In this document: positions 46,901-56,482 of the stretch, piece after piece
Layout of the letters: the number at the start of each line of letters is the position of its first letter
How positions within the stretch are numbered: the stretch's first letter is position 1
Assembly: GCA_030549495.1 (NCBI GenBank)
Contig: JAUIRK010000916.1
Span: 533,501-597,500, forward strand
DNA length: 64,000 nucleotides
Origin: Nectonema munidae
Taxonomy: Eukaryota; Nematomorpha; Nectonematoida; Nectonematidae
Direction: 5' to 3'
Notes under the pieces: generated by a model
What the model saw: the letters and a program-made list of their open reading frames with translations, nothing else
Databases searched by the model: none
Told to the model about the DNA's origin: nothing
Program-made: the position numbers and the translations under genes

Positions 46901-49900
46901 AAACTTTTGTAAATAAGAATATTCACACGAGATGATTAAACACAAGATTCCATTTTTGATTTTGTAGAGTAAACTAAGTAATCTTTTGTTCATAATAAAA
47001 TATTTTGAATATAAAGCATAGTGTTTTTTATCGAAATTGGATAAATCAAATTGAATGTGTACATACAAAAAATAAAAGCAAAAATATTACATATTAGATT
47101 AGTATAAAATCTATATAAAAGGAAAAATAATAATCTTTTTCATTCGAGAAGACCTTTTATCTTTGATTGTTATTTTTATAGGTTGAGCCTTGTTATTGAC
47201 CATTTCATTCTCAAAACAGAAAATATTTTCAAAGTTTTCTTTTAATAGATGGCATAATCCAAATAGCGCCAGTAAAATTTTGAAATCTAAAAATTTGAGA
47301 TTAAAATTTTAAAATGGATAAGTTAAAATAAATAAATTGAGGACACCTTTTTTGCGAGAAATGCTTGATTGTAAATTAAACTCTTCTATCAATTCTTGAT
47401 AAAAAATGGCATTTTTTATTTGGGCTTATAATAGCTTGACTTTGTTTTATAAAATTTTCAAATAAAACATTCCTTATATCATCATCTGGCATACTTGGCA
47501 GTAGTCTTTTGAATCCTAACAAAATCTAAAAAAACCTATGATAACAGAAAGAAATTTTATATTTTCGAAATACTTGTTTTTCTTCTTGGCGAAAAGGATA
47601 CTTAGTTAAAATTTCTTTCAAACTTTCTTTCTGAAAAGGTTTCATCTATTCGTACATTGACTGAAAAAGCATTCCTTTGAGATTTATAAAACCCTTTTTT
47701 GAGCCAATCAATATGCTCATAAATGATTTTTGTATCTACGCTTGCGATTGATATGTAAGGTAATTTTTTAAGCACCAGAAAAAGTAGCACTTTTGGACGT
47801 GCAACTCATGTCTTCTTTCTCCTTTTTATTATTTTTTCTCTTTCTACCAACAACTTCTGGAACATTTTTATCACGATATTTTCTCTCGTTTCTCCATTTA
47901 TATATTATTTTATTTTTCCAATACACCTAATACAACAAAACTACTTTTGTCGGAGAAAGGGGAAGGCCTGACTCCTGAGACAAATATGGAAACTCTTCGA
48001 ACAACAAGTCTACCATGTTATATACATTTCACTGCTTGAATATCTTAAAGAAGAATAAAAAAAAATATAAAATCACAGTTTGAAACAAATTAACCAAAAA
48101 ATTTTAACGAACAAAAAATTACAGGCTTCACAATTTGAGGCAGTTAAACATTTTTATGGTTTGAGGTTATTTGTTTTGAAAGTTTACATGAGTTATTTAA
48201 ACGTTGTCTACTTACAGTCCTTAGTAAATTGAGTGAAGTAGGTGTATAGCGTATGAAGCATATTGCTGATATCCTTATTATCCAACTTCTCTTGATTGTC
48301 AAGTTTGTTGTCTAAACCTTTCTGGGAAAACATATAACTTTACGCCAAACATCAGTTCTAGAGAGAATAATGCACAGATAAATAATGAAACTCGAAATAA
48401 TAAAATATTACCTTATGGTTTTCATTTCTTTATAGGTAGTAGAATCGATAGATGAAGCAATTGAAAAACTATCTATCTTTTTTATTGTTATTGCCTTGTT
48501 CAGATAAAAAACTTTTTACTTTTATTTTAATGATTTTTTGTTGATATAGAACTCCAAGGTCTATATATTCTTCAACGTCAAAAATGAATGAAGCGGTTTC
48601 CATTAAATTATCAAAAGGAAGTTTTTTTGTTCTCTCATTATGAATTAAAACAAAACTTATAGAAAAGAAACATTTTAAAAACTTGAAAAATATAATCATA
48701 AATAAATGGAAGAAACAAAAACGTTTTAAAAATAAAACTATCTTACATAGAATTAAGCATAGCATCATATATCATATTATTAAAGAAAAAACCTTTCTAA
48801 GCACCAAACCTGTGTTGTTGTTTGCTTTATTTTCAAATTTTTCAACTCATATGAAAACGCATTGGAAAAGAAAAAGAATTTATTTCATCACTTAAAAATT
48901 TCATAGGGAAATATCTCTTCTCTACTAAATATAAAACTAAGTCTTGCAATAAATAACATAAAACGCCTTCAAAAATATTGTGACAAGTGTCTGAAGGTAA
49001 TCCCTTGATAACATGAAAAAAATAAACGAAGTATTATTCGTTTTAAATGATATCCCCCGTTTTGCTCTAAGTATTTGATATCGAGTATCATTGGCTCTAA
49101 TATTTTATTTAAGCAAAATTTTTTTACGAGACTAGATCTAAATAACATTACTAAGTGAATCGAATTTAATTGATGGAGGAACATTTCCCAACAGCAAATA
49201 AATACAGCTAACTTTTATTTTTTAAGCTTATTGATAATATAATGGGATTAGAAAGAGTAACATCATCAAAGTATAACATTAAGTGCAAAGAGGAAAAATC
49301 TCCGTTGAACAACAAATTGTTAGCAAAGTGATTACCATCACAAAAATCTTTCAATAAGCTATCATTTGATCCATGATTTTTCAAAACAAAATTAAAAATA
49401 TCTTCATACAACATAAAACTTTTCAATGTTTCTAAAATAGGAATATATTGATATTTGCGATCTTTTTCATTTGAAAACTGTGTCAAATAATACTACAGGT
49501 GAAATATAATGTAAATTATGTTGTAAGTATGATAAGAGTGTGTGCTCAGTTTTAATCATGTTAAATGCAGTTTGAATTGAAGAACTTTCATTTTGTAATT
49601 AGAGAAAAGACTTTCATCTTTAAATGATGAAAAAAACTATTAAAGTTTCTTTGATTCAAATAACAAATATGACAACAGCTAGTTTAAAAGTTACAAGCAA
49701 GCATTAATTGTATAGTGTTATGGGAAGTTACCTATTGTGGGAGGACATTAGTAAAAACTAAGATTGAAGTTGAAAAATAAAAAACTATGTAAATTTTTTT
49801 ACTTTTACATAATTTAAACCAAATGTGATAAATATAATTTTTTTTTTATTTTCTTATATTTTTTGATATCCTTTGACTGATTTGTGATTAACTAATTATT

Positions 49901-51376
49901 TTTTTTTTGGAACATGAAATTCAACTGTATTTGTATTTCAAATTAGTTTCTCACTTGAATGATCACTTTAGCGGTCATGTGGCCTTTTGAACATCAAGCA
50001 GCAGCAAACGATTAACGAACGGACCTAGTAATGAAATTGTTTTCATACTAACTAAATAGTAGACAATTGATTTACTAGTCTTAAGAGACTAATTTAATAT
50101 ATAAGGAGTTAAACTTCATCAATATTTAACAATTTGAACAAATGTCAGATTAATTTATATTATTTTATTGACAATAATTTGGAATATTAAGCATTGAAAA
50201 TTGCACTATACCACTACTATAGTCAGAGGGGATGAACTTTTAGTATAGTTACGATGTATCTATTAGTTGGGCAAACAAGATTAAAAAAATTTCAAGGTAT
50301 CTTCGGACAAAAAATATTACTCATTTAAATGATCTTAACCACTTATAAGCATGCTTAAATTTCACCAAAATTCAGGAAAGTTACCGATAAAAAAATAAAT
50401 TTAAAAACACCACAAATTTCAAAATTTAAAAATCCACCATTTTAAAATCCGCCATTATTAACAAGTTTTGTGGCATAAATTGCCATTTTAGTAACAATAA
50501 GGACCTTATTTTTAAGTTTATTGGTGGAAAATCGTCAATTAACCTTTAAAATTATTAAATTATAAATGTTAAAAGATAAAAGTAGTCTTACACAAAGGTC
50601 GAACTCAATAATAGTCAAAAAAAAATCACGATGAAGTTTTGTGGCATAGATTATCTAGACCGCCTCTTTGATCAACTATAGCTCACATTTGGATTTATTT
50701 ATTATAATAAATGAACGGGAAATTAATAAAAAAAAATAGATTTTAAATATTCTTTGAAAGACTTAGCCTTAATATATGAAAAGTCTACTCATAAGCCAAA
50801 AATTTTTTCTAAATAATATAAATAAAGGTTTAAAATTGAGAAAATTCAAAATTATTGGTGGAAGGGAGGAAGGTTTTTTCGCATTCTTTGAAATGTCATT
50901 GGCGCCCGTTGCCTCCCGCCCGCATATGCGCCCCTGCTGCATCCCAAATTATTGAGCTTACATCAACGTTGCAATTGCACTTTGTCCATGAAAACGCTTT
51001 AAGTTACCTTTACCTTTAAATTTAAATATAACTTGTGTAATATATGGAAAGAGCTAATAATCTATGTCATAACCTAATTTCTGCAAAAAGTTATCCATTT
51101 TCCATATTTTAGTCCACAAAAGCCATAATCAAAACCCTACCCAATGGAACAGTACTCATAGACATAAAGCCTTCTACGACACAAACAAAACATTTCCTTA
51201 AAATCAAACAAGGCCAAGATTGGTTCAATAAGTATTCTGATAAGTTCTCCTACTTCATTTCCCTATCATCATACTCTGTCTCTGAAGTGTATCCTTTCTT
51301 ACTCAACAATAGTGTTGAGTTGAGGAAAAAAGTTAAAATGATTTGCGGAAAATGGGGTATTTTTCAACATATTTAA
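34943..51376 (+). CDS. Three-exon gene for a small single-pass membrane protein, unrecognised
   Basis: Exons are 34943-35174, 36138-36280 and 51113-51376. Splice sites are AAAG|GTTTGT ... TTTTTAAG, then AATACT|GTAAGT ... CATATTTTAG. Phases fit (1 then 0), giving about 212 residues. Residues ~12-30 (LLILFLITTILLTSLYIIL) form one membrane segment after a short N-terminus, like a type II signal anchor, though basic residues lie on both sides. Exon 2 reads SCILKTKGYSFPCYRIAPNG. Exon 3 has two N-glycosylation sequons (NGT ~136, NNS ~190), fitting a lumenal C-terminus. A 5' untranslated exon boundary may lie at 34887. AATAAA follows at 51425. The third exon could instead splice at GGGTATTT. Intron 2 is 14.8 kb and full of mobile DNA. 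I do not recognise the family. Confidence 0.7.
36655..39546 (-). pseudogene. LINE ORF2: endonuclease and reverse transcriptase, broken
   Basis: A likely start is the ATG at 39546 (MNESKIPYNNGDFF). The endonuclease part shows LICIQETWLS (~39300) and HIIAGDFKIDLF (~38970). The reverse transcriptase reads IVPIFKKGNNTYRPISLVPI (~37980), FIDLSKAFDSINHSILLHKL (~37740), CGLPQGSIIGPLLFLVYVND (~37540), and the catalytic box LYADDVSILF (~37490), then NFLGLIIDKNLNWKDH. There is no RNase H. Frame changes are visible near 37610 and 36940, and the endonuclease section has several more, so it is not active. Confidence 0.9.
39616..40679 (-). pseudogene. LINE ORF1 with CCHC zinc knuckles
   Basis: The probable start at 40679 reads MDEIIKIIKLAKNLKALSF. 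The frame breaks before the better preserved part at 39616-40092. That part ends with a CCHC knuckle CYNCNKFDHFAKDC, then CRFCGLSHLSTSC and a third cysteine pair, CSRC. Zinc-knuckle ORF1 proteins bind element RNA in jockey and CR1 LINEs. Position directly upstream of an endonuclease-bearing ORF2 shows this is a LINE protein and not a gag gene. Confidence 0.75.
40691..42125. other. No recognised gene inside intron 2
   Basis: Bases 40691-40920 may be LINE 5' leader. Around 41000-41280 base composition is more balanced than its surroundings, but both strands have frequent stops. Nothing else was identified. Confidence 0.4.
42127..42232. repeat. 53-bp tandem duplication
   Basis: Two adjacent copies share ACAAATGC, TTTTAGATTTGGAT or TTTCAGATTTGGAT, and CTATT-CTGAAACAA. 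They differ at about seven positions. The 42233-42810 interval that follows holds no recognised gene. Confidence 0.85.
42815..42955. repeat. Copy of the arrayed element's right-end region
   Basis: It shares 'GAGGGGTCATTCAACTAC', 'GATTTTAGGAAAAGT', 'ATGATTCAGC' and a terminal G-rich 'gaggggggtgagggg' with 13765-13905, in the same order and orientation. The terminal CCC tract and TTAA are not preserved. The 42956-43910 interval that follows shows no recognisable gene. Confidence 0.8.
43916..44995 (-). pseudogene. Block 1, downstream gene: PB1-like domain plus 'TFPQRR...YPFL' domain
   Basis: On the minus strand an exon starts after an acceptor (taatcag, ~44999) and reads DIYNLTKNGYFLKYYDYEME, then EFVDLDEDNISCLQEQ and KIMKVKV, like the N-terminal half of a PB1 or ubiquitin-like fold. 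It ends at a perfect GTAAGT donor (~44755). About 560 bp on, 43916-44194 encodes LEHINWLQKEYKMNF, GIILRMNITFPQRRNEI and SLKEVLELYPFLLEDNQ. I recall this C-terminal pattern from proteins annotated as SAMD3-like in fish and invertebrates, but I cannot name the domain. The middle exons are not clear, so the copy is probably dead. Confidence 0.5.
45416..46145 (-). pseudogene. Block 1, upstream gene: C2H2 fingers plus 'DFCDG' domain, C-terminally truncated
   Basis: From 46145 down, the minus strand reads FHCKFCSLNLRKHTRLKS, then LIHESESNFSFECFC and SYLKHVKRKH in shifting frames, which is two C2H2-type fingers. A long frame (45416-45787) follows with FQYVPLLEVLKNLL, DGLLRDFCDG and LEILLYYDEIILSNPIGNKV. 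I recall the CDG...LYYD...NPLG pattern from large multicopy animal proteins that may be EnSpm/CACTA (Tnp2-like) transposases; that link is an inference. The protein stops soon after 'KLIYFSM', while full proteins of this sort run several hundred residues further. At least two frame breaks lie in the finger region. Confidence 0.5.
46499..46735. repeat. Possible CACTA-type end with subterminal repeats
   Basis: The stretch starts CACAGAGAAAAAAGATTAGT and then shows at least five copies of a short motif TTAGTAAA or TAGTAAAATT in both orientations up to 46735. Short subterminal repeats behind a CACWG end are usual in CACTA elements. A weaker cluster (ACTAACTAAATAGT, TTTACTAGTC) lies at 50070-50110. 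No target duplication could be shown. Confidence 0.4.
47160..48640 (-). pseudogene. Block 2, downstream gene: PB1-like and C-terminal domain relics
   Basis: The minus strand at about 48470-48640 reads IFDVEEYIDLGVLYQQK and IIKIKVKSFLSEQ, matching the EEFVDL...KVKV exon of block 1. At 47602-47790 it reads YISIASVDTKIIYEHIDWLK and FSVNVRIDETFSERK, matching HINWLQ...MNITFPQRR. The order and spacing follow block 1. Frame breaks and missing exons mark it as a dead copy. Confidence 0.5.
49208..49490 (-). pseudogene. Block 2, upstream gene: 'DFCDG' domain relic
   Basis: The frame reads YQYIPILETLKSFMLYED, SNDSLLKDFCDGNHF and LMLYFDDVTLSNPI, clearly the same domain as 45416-45787 (FQYVPLLEVLKN, DGLLRDFCDG, LYYDEIILSNPIG). 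It breaks off just after NPI, near the point where block 1 also ends. The finger region that should precede it (49490-49700) is decayed. It lies about 440 bp upstream of the PB1-like frame, the same distance as in block 1. Confidence 0.55.
49700..51100. other. No recognised gene; possible hAT end
   Basis: AT-rich sequence. A GC-rich stretch at 50908-50934 ends CGCATATGCGCCCCTG, whose complement CAGGGGCGCATATGCG looks like a hAT end. CAGAGGGGATGAAC at 50223 might be its partner, but flanking 8-mers do not match. Bases 50960-51030 resemble the 3' half of the SINE-like repeat at 31018-31160. Confidence 0.35.
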
Positions 51377-51424
51377 TCTATTTACTTTTCCTTAGCCCTT
51401 TTGTAGTAGCATCATTTATGATAG

Positions 51425-51430
51425 AATAAA
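51425..51430 (+). promoter_or_regulatory. Poly-A signal of the three-exon membrane-protein gene
   Basis: A canonical AATAAA lies 48 bp after the TAA stop of exon 3 and supports this being the last exon. The 51431-52390 interval beyond shows no recognisable gene. Confidence 0.6.
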
Positions 51431-52390
51431 GAACACTTAAGTTTATATATAGTGGTTTATATTATAAACGAAAATTATTATTCTTACCTGAATCCTTATT
51501 CTATACTTATATGTGGTAATTCAATTATATCCGGTGATTTACAATATTGAGCCAATGAATGCGTTACTTATTAACAATAAAGTTGTTATTACCAAGTATA
51601 TCTTTTTAAAGAAATGCTACCCGACAGAATATCTAAATCATCATCATCATAAGTATCTTAAAAACACTGAAAAAATAGTTGTAATATAGTCACTCTCAAA
51701 ATAAATTTACTATCAAAAATGTTATCATTACAATCTAAATATAGAAAATATGCTTTTTTAGTATAGCAAAAAATTATTACTTCCCTGGCAGTGATTTTAA
51801 CCTACTCCACTTTCTATGATTTTTTAATCTTTCTTTACTATTTTAAAAGTTAATTTACTACTTAATTTATTCATTATTATCAATCAAATAGTCATACCAT
51901 TGATTAAGTTGACGTGTATTAAAAAACATGGTTTTAGATGCTCATTAATTTGACTTATGTGTTTTCTATATTATATATACAGAATCATAAAAAACAGAAA
52001 AAAAGTTTATTGATTAATAATAATAAATTGTGCTTCATCCTGTTTTACAAAAAATATGAAATTGATCATCTGTATAAAAAAAGTTGAATTTCTTTAAAAT
52101 ATTTAATAAAAGGGAACAAAATGATTTGGTTTCGCACAAGATTAGAAAGTATATTGCTAGAGGAAAAGGATCTAGTTAGTCTTTCAAAACGCACTGTTTT
52201 GAGTGTTTCACATAAGACATAAGAAACATCGTTTAAAACAGAGCAATGTTTTATCAAACTTAGCCAAATCCAAAAATCTTTTTGTTTTAGAAATAATACA
52301 GTCTTCTCTTCTCTATGTCAAACTCCTAAACGTTAAAGATTCAAAGATTTAGATTTATGAATAATTCAAAGAGACATAATCTAACTTCTA

Positions 52391-52560
52391 CACTGTAAAA
52401 AGTGTGTTAGAAACTAAACGCAAAACTTTCTTGTAGTAAATAGGTCATAGATTTTGAGCACCTAAAAATCTAAACATGTTCTAAACACTTTTAAGAAGAT
52501 TATTTCTAAACATCTAGGTTCTAAACACGTTTAACTATAAGGCGTTTAGTCATTATTGTA
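52391..52560. repeat. CACTG-type transposon end with TCTAAACA subterminal repeats
   Basis: It begins CACTGTAAAAAGTGTGTTAG and then carries about five copies of TCTAAACA(C/T) or close variants, then an inverted GTTTAG. That arrangement is usual for CACTA/EnSpm ends. The opposite end was not found; the region beyond 54.7 kb is replaced by a Tigger element. The 52560-53130 stretch inside is noncoding. Confidence 0.45.
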
Positions 52561-53133
52561 AAATTAGTTGAAATCATAATTAGAACAAGAAATATAAATT
52601 TTTATATTTATTAATTAAATACGATTTTTCTTTCTTTATACATTAAATAATGAATGAGGGTTTTGTCTAATCCCTCTTCAGTTTTAACCTAACTAAAGTA
52701 TATACTTATCTGTAAAAATCGCTTCGATTAAGTTTCTCTGAGTTCAAAAAAATTTTCAATACAACTGCAGCAAACTTGTATAGCAGTGATACTATATATC
52801 TAGAAAGTAGGAGAACAAAATGACAAAAATGTGTTCGAAAAATGTCTTAAGAGGGCCACCCTAAACATTACGAGTGATGAAAGTGACTTATTAAAAATGA
52901 CAAACCAAGCCTGTTAAAAACAAATAACCTGAAAAAACAAAAATAAATTGAAAAGCAATTTATTTAACAAAAAAAATGAAGCACAAAATATATTGTATAT
53001 AAAAGTTTATCCGCTTTCTGAAAACTTTTTTTCAAACTTGACTAATTTAGAGCCTTTAAAAAATGGATAGCTGTCTTTGAAAATGCTGTTTTGAAAAAAA
53101 CCCAGAATTTGAAAATTTTTCGGATAGTTTAGT

Positions 53134-54682
53134 TCAAAGACATAATAGGTTTTTAGTAAATATCAGCGCCTTTTTTATAATATGTCCTAAATAAAAAGAA
53201 ACTCCGTCTCCAACGACATAAGTAGATCGCGTTCTATCATTTTTACATACAATAATTCTTGGAGAACTTCCAACTTCTGATGGGATATTGAGAAAATTTT
53301 CCTAAAATGAAAAATATTTTAATTTTACAATGTTAAAAACAGGTTTATGGTTACATTAATAACACTCAGAAGCTTTTCGTTTGATTTTTTCTTTGATGCA
53401 AAACAAGTATTTTCATTAAGAGTGATTAAAAGTTGTAGATTTCTCTCATTTTCATCAGTAGAATTCGAAATTTCCAAAATATTTTCTAGTTTTTCTATCG
53501 TAATTTCCCAGTTTTGATTAATTTTATCATCAGTTATTTCATTTTTGAGTAGAGAAAACTCCTTTTCAACCTATATTTGAGAGAGAAAAAAAGGGAAATT
53601 TATACTACCATTTTAACATTTTCTAGAAAGGGAAACTTCTCTATAATCGCTCTCAACCCAACTGGGAGGTTTTTATTTTTGTTCGTCTTTCGGATAAACT
53701 AACTTCCTGTGCTAAACATATTGCTGGAAAATCTTGGTCTTCCGCACTTTTTTTAACTTTTGGCATAAAAATTCATGCGCTTGTGATGAGGACATTTCTG
53801 TTTCACTCTGTTCTGAAAAACCAGTGAAAATACAAGTATAGAAAAATAGAACAAAAAAGTTCTTACCATAGTTTTTACTGAGGACAAAATTGAAGCTTCT
53901 TTTCTCTTTGTTTGTTGTTTCATAACTTTTGCGTTTATTTCATTTCCATTTTATATTGCGACCTTTCTGTGATATTTTTATTGAAATAAGCCTTGAAAAC
54001 AAGATGAAAAGTGGAAAAATAGGACTTAAAATTAACCTAATTACCCATGGAGACCTCCCATAAGGGAATCCAATGCAGGGATAAGTAGAATATAGTTGTT
54101 TTCCTAAAGAGTTGTAGCTTTCTTTATTATCAAAATCTCCTATTGAAATAACGTGATACGCACCTTCTTCAACAAGTTTGTCAAATTCATTTATTATACT
54201 CCCACTTTTCAATAGAGAAGTGTTTTTTCCAAAAATTTTGGTAAATATATGGATTTACCATGTCCTTTATCTTTTGTCTGAAAAAGAAAAAAGTAAATAA
54301 ACTGTAAAATAATGCGTAAACTCACATTTGAACAACTTGGCGAAATTTCAGTTGATGGGTGTTCATCAAAACCAGTGGGAGTTATCTGTTTGTTTTTACC
54401 TACTTTATTTATAATCATCATTAATTTTTTTGTGGGGCCAATCTTGTTTCCGAGCATTTGTAAAATGTCTTTTTCTTCCATACTAAAAAACACCATACCA
54501 TCAATTTCATTTTCTAAAAATATACGCTTAATAACAATTTTTGGATTAAAAAAATGTCAACCTTCGAAAGCCAAAGTAATATAAGATGGAAATTCTAAAG
54601 CCCTCAGTTTTTCCGGGAGTTGTAAAACTGATAACATTTCATTGATTTCTTTAGCAATCTCGTTTAAGTTCTCTGTACTCAT
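53134..54682 (-). pseudogene. SAM-domain gene with tiny introns, third relative of the 43-50 kb blocks
   Basis: The ATG at 54682 opens exon 1 (54562-54682). Intron 1 is 48 bp, exon 2 is 54326-54513, intron 2 is 48 bp with donor GTGAGT, exon 3 is 54045-54277, and intron 3 is 53 bp. The spliced start reads LAFEENEIDGMVFFSMEEKD, ILQMLGNKIGPTKKLM, a SAM domain. Exon 3 has GHGKSIYLPKFLEKT, then SGSIINEFDKLVEEG and YPCIGFPYGRSPW, with one frame break between them. Later parts give EVSLSERRTKIKT, AIIEKFPFLENVKM and, in the last exon (53134-53301), SSPRIIVCKNDRTR. The 'ERRTKI...FPFL' part matches 'PQRRNEI...YPFL' of block 1. I recall SAMD3-like proteins with this layout; function is unknown. At least two frame breaks suggest a recently dead copy. 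Confidence 0.65.
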
Positions 54683-54882
54683 TGATCAAAACCTATTCAA
54701 AAAATTCTTTCTAAAAGGAATTAAAAAATTGAAATAATTAAATAAAATTTATTAATGGATGAAGTACTGTCAAATAAAAAATGTTTGTGGCCAACAAAAG
54801 TCAACATTCGTTAAAACTACATAAAAAATTTCTGATATACAAAACAACTTTGTGTCCATTTATAATCCTTATATTTTTCCGC

Positions 54883-56362
54883 TAGCAAAAGAAGACGAGT
54901 TCATAACTCATCTCAATTTGAAGATGTAGATCTTGCTGTTTGGGATTGGTTTCAGAAAGCTCGTAGTATGAACATTCCGATTTCAGGACCTATGATACAA
55001 GAACAAGCATTATTGTTTGCTTCACAACTAAAAAGAACCGACTTCAAAGCTTCATGCGGATGGTTAAGTAGATTTAAAAATAGCCATGGAATTTCTTAGG
55101 GAACTTTTGGATTTAGATAATATTGTATCTGAATGGAAATTAAAAGTTAATGAACTCATCAAAGGTTACAATGAACGCGGTATTTATAATATGGATGAAA
55201 CAGGTTTGATGTTTCGATGCCTTCCTGAAAAAACTTTACGTATACGTGGAGAACTTTGCACGGGTGAAAAAAATCTAAAGAACGCTTAACAGTTTCAGTT
55301 TGTGTTAATCAAAGAGGTGATTTTGAAAAAACTGTAATAATTGGACATGCACAAAGACCGCGATGTTTTAAAAATTGAGATTTTAAAAAGTTACCATCTA
55401 CATGTAACAAGCCTGGATGACATCGCACGTTGTTATGGAATGGATATCTAGTTTTAATACTAGAATGGAAAAACAAAATGAAAACTTATCCTTTTTTAGA
55501 CAACGCTCCTTCACACATAAAAGATAAAAAATTTACAAATGTTAAACTTATATTTCTACCTGCGAACATAACTGCTGTTTTGCAACCACTAGATCAAGGC
55601 ATCTTTCAGTTTATCAAGACTACATATAGAAAACAACTACTCAGACATGTTCTTTCAAAATTTGACTCTGGTTTGAGTGTATCCACTATAAGTAAGTCAG
55701 TTACTACACTTCAAGCATGTGACTGGGTAGTTGAGGCAATATCAAGATGCTCAGATTCAGTTACTACGTGTTTTGCTAAATGTGGATTTCAATCTTCGAT
55801 TTTACAATACAATTTTGAAGAAAATGAAGACACATCTCTTGCTCAATTAATTGATGAAACGGCAAAAAAATTTGAAGTTGAAGAAGTAATGACGGCGAAA
55901 AATTATTAAATAATTGATGAAAAGCTTAGCAGGGTGGGAATCAAGAATTGTGAGTACTCTAATTAAGGATGTGAACGAAGAAATCACAGAAGATAATGAA
56001 GTGATAGAATCAAACAAAAAAATTTGTACATCAACAGAAGCATTAGAATTTGCAGAACGCATAAAAAACTATTGCCTAGACAAAAGTTTAACTGATGTTT
56101 GGTTGGAATTTGCGAAGGCTCAAACACTCTTACAAGAAAAGATTTTACTTAGAGCATAAAACAAAACAAACCAAGATTGATTTATATTTTCCCAAAAAGT
56201 AAAATATTTGCAGTAAGATTAACTTTTTAATCTTATTCAATTTTTATTTTAAATCTTAAAATAAATTTTTTTAATCTAAAAATTTTCAATATTCAGACCA
56301 TCCCGCAAATAGGACCATAAAACATATGTCCGAAGGGTGGTCTTATTACAGGGACTCTACTG
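54883..56362 (+). pseudogene. Tigger/pogo transposase, 5'-truncated, with right terminal repeat
   Basis: The N-terminal part (54883-55100) is a CENP-B-type helix-turn-helix: DVDLAVWDWFQKARS, SGPMIQEQALLFASQL and ASCGWLSRFKNSHGI. The DDE part keeps all three catalytic aspartates, in YNMDETGL (~55190), FLDNAPSH (~55500) and AVLQPLDQGIF (~55580). Coding similarity ends near 56160. The right terminal repeat, CAGTAGAGTCCCTGTAATAA on the other strand, ends at 56362, followed by TA, the usual target. The first DNA-binding helix-turn-helix and left repeat are missing. Stops and frame changes (near 55098, 55285 and 55370) disable it. Confidence 0.88.
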
Positions 56363-56482
56363 TACTTATAAAGTCTGATGGGTCATATACTCATATGACC
56401 CATAAACCATGTTAATAATAAAAAAAGTTTAAAATAAGAGAAATAAAATTGTATTCATTTTATTGGAGATTTTTTAAAACTT

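Noticed and set aside
50223-50934. Complete hAT element between CAGAGGGG and CGCCCCTG
   Set aside because: The ends are poorly matched and the flanking 8-mers differ, so only the right-hand end is mentioned as possible.
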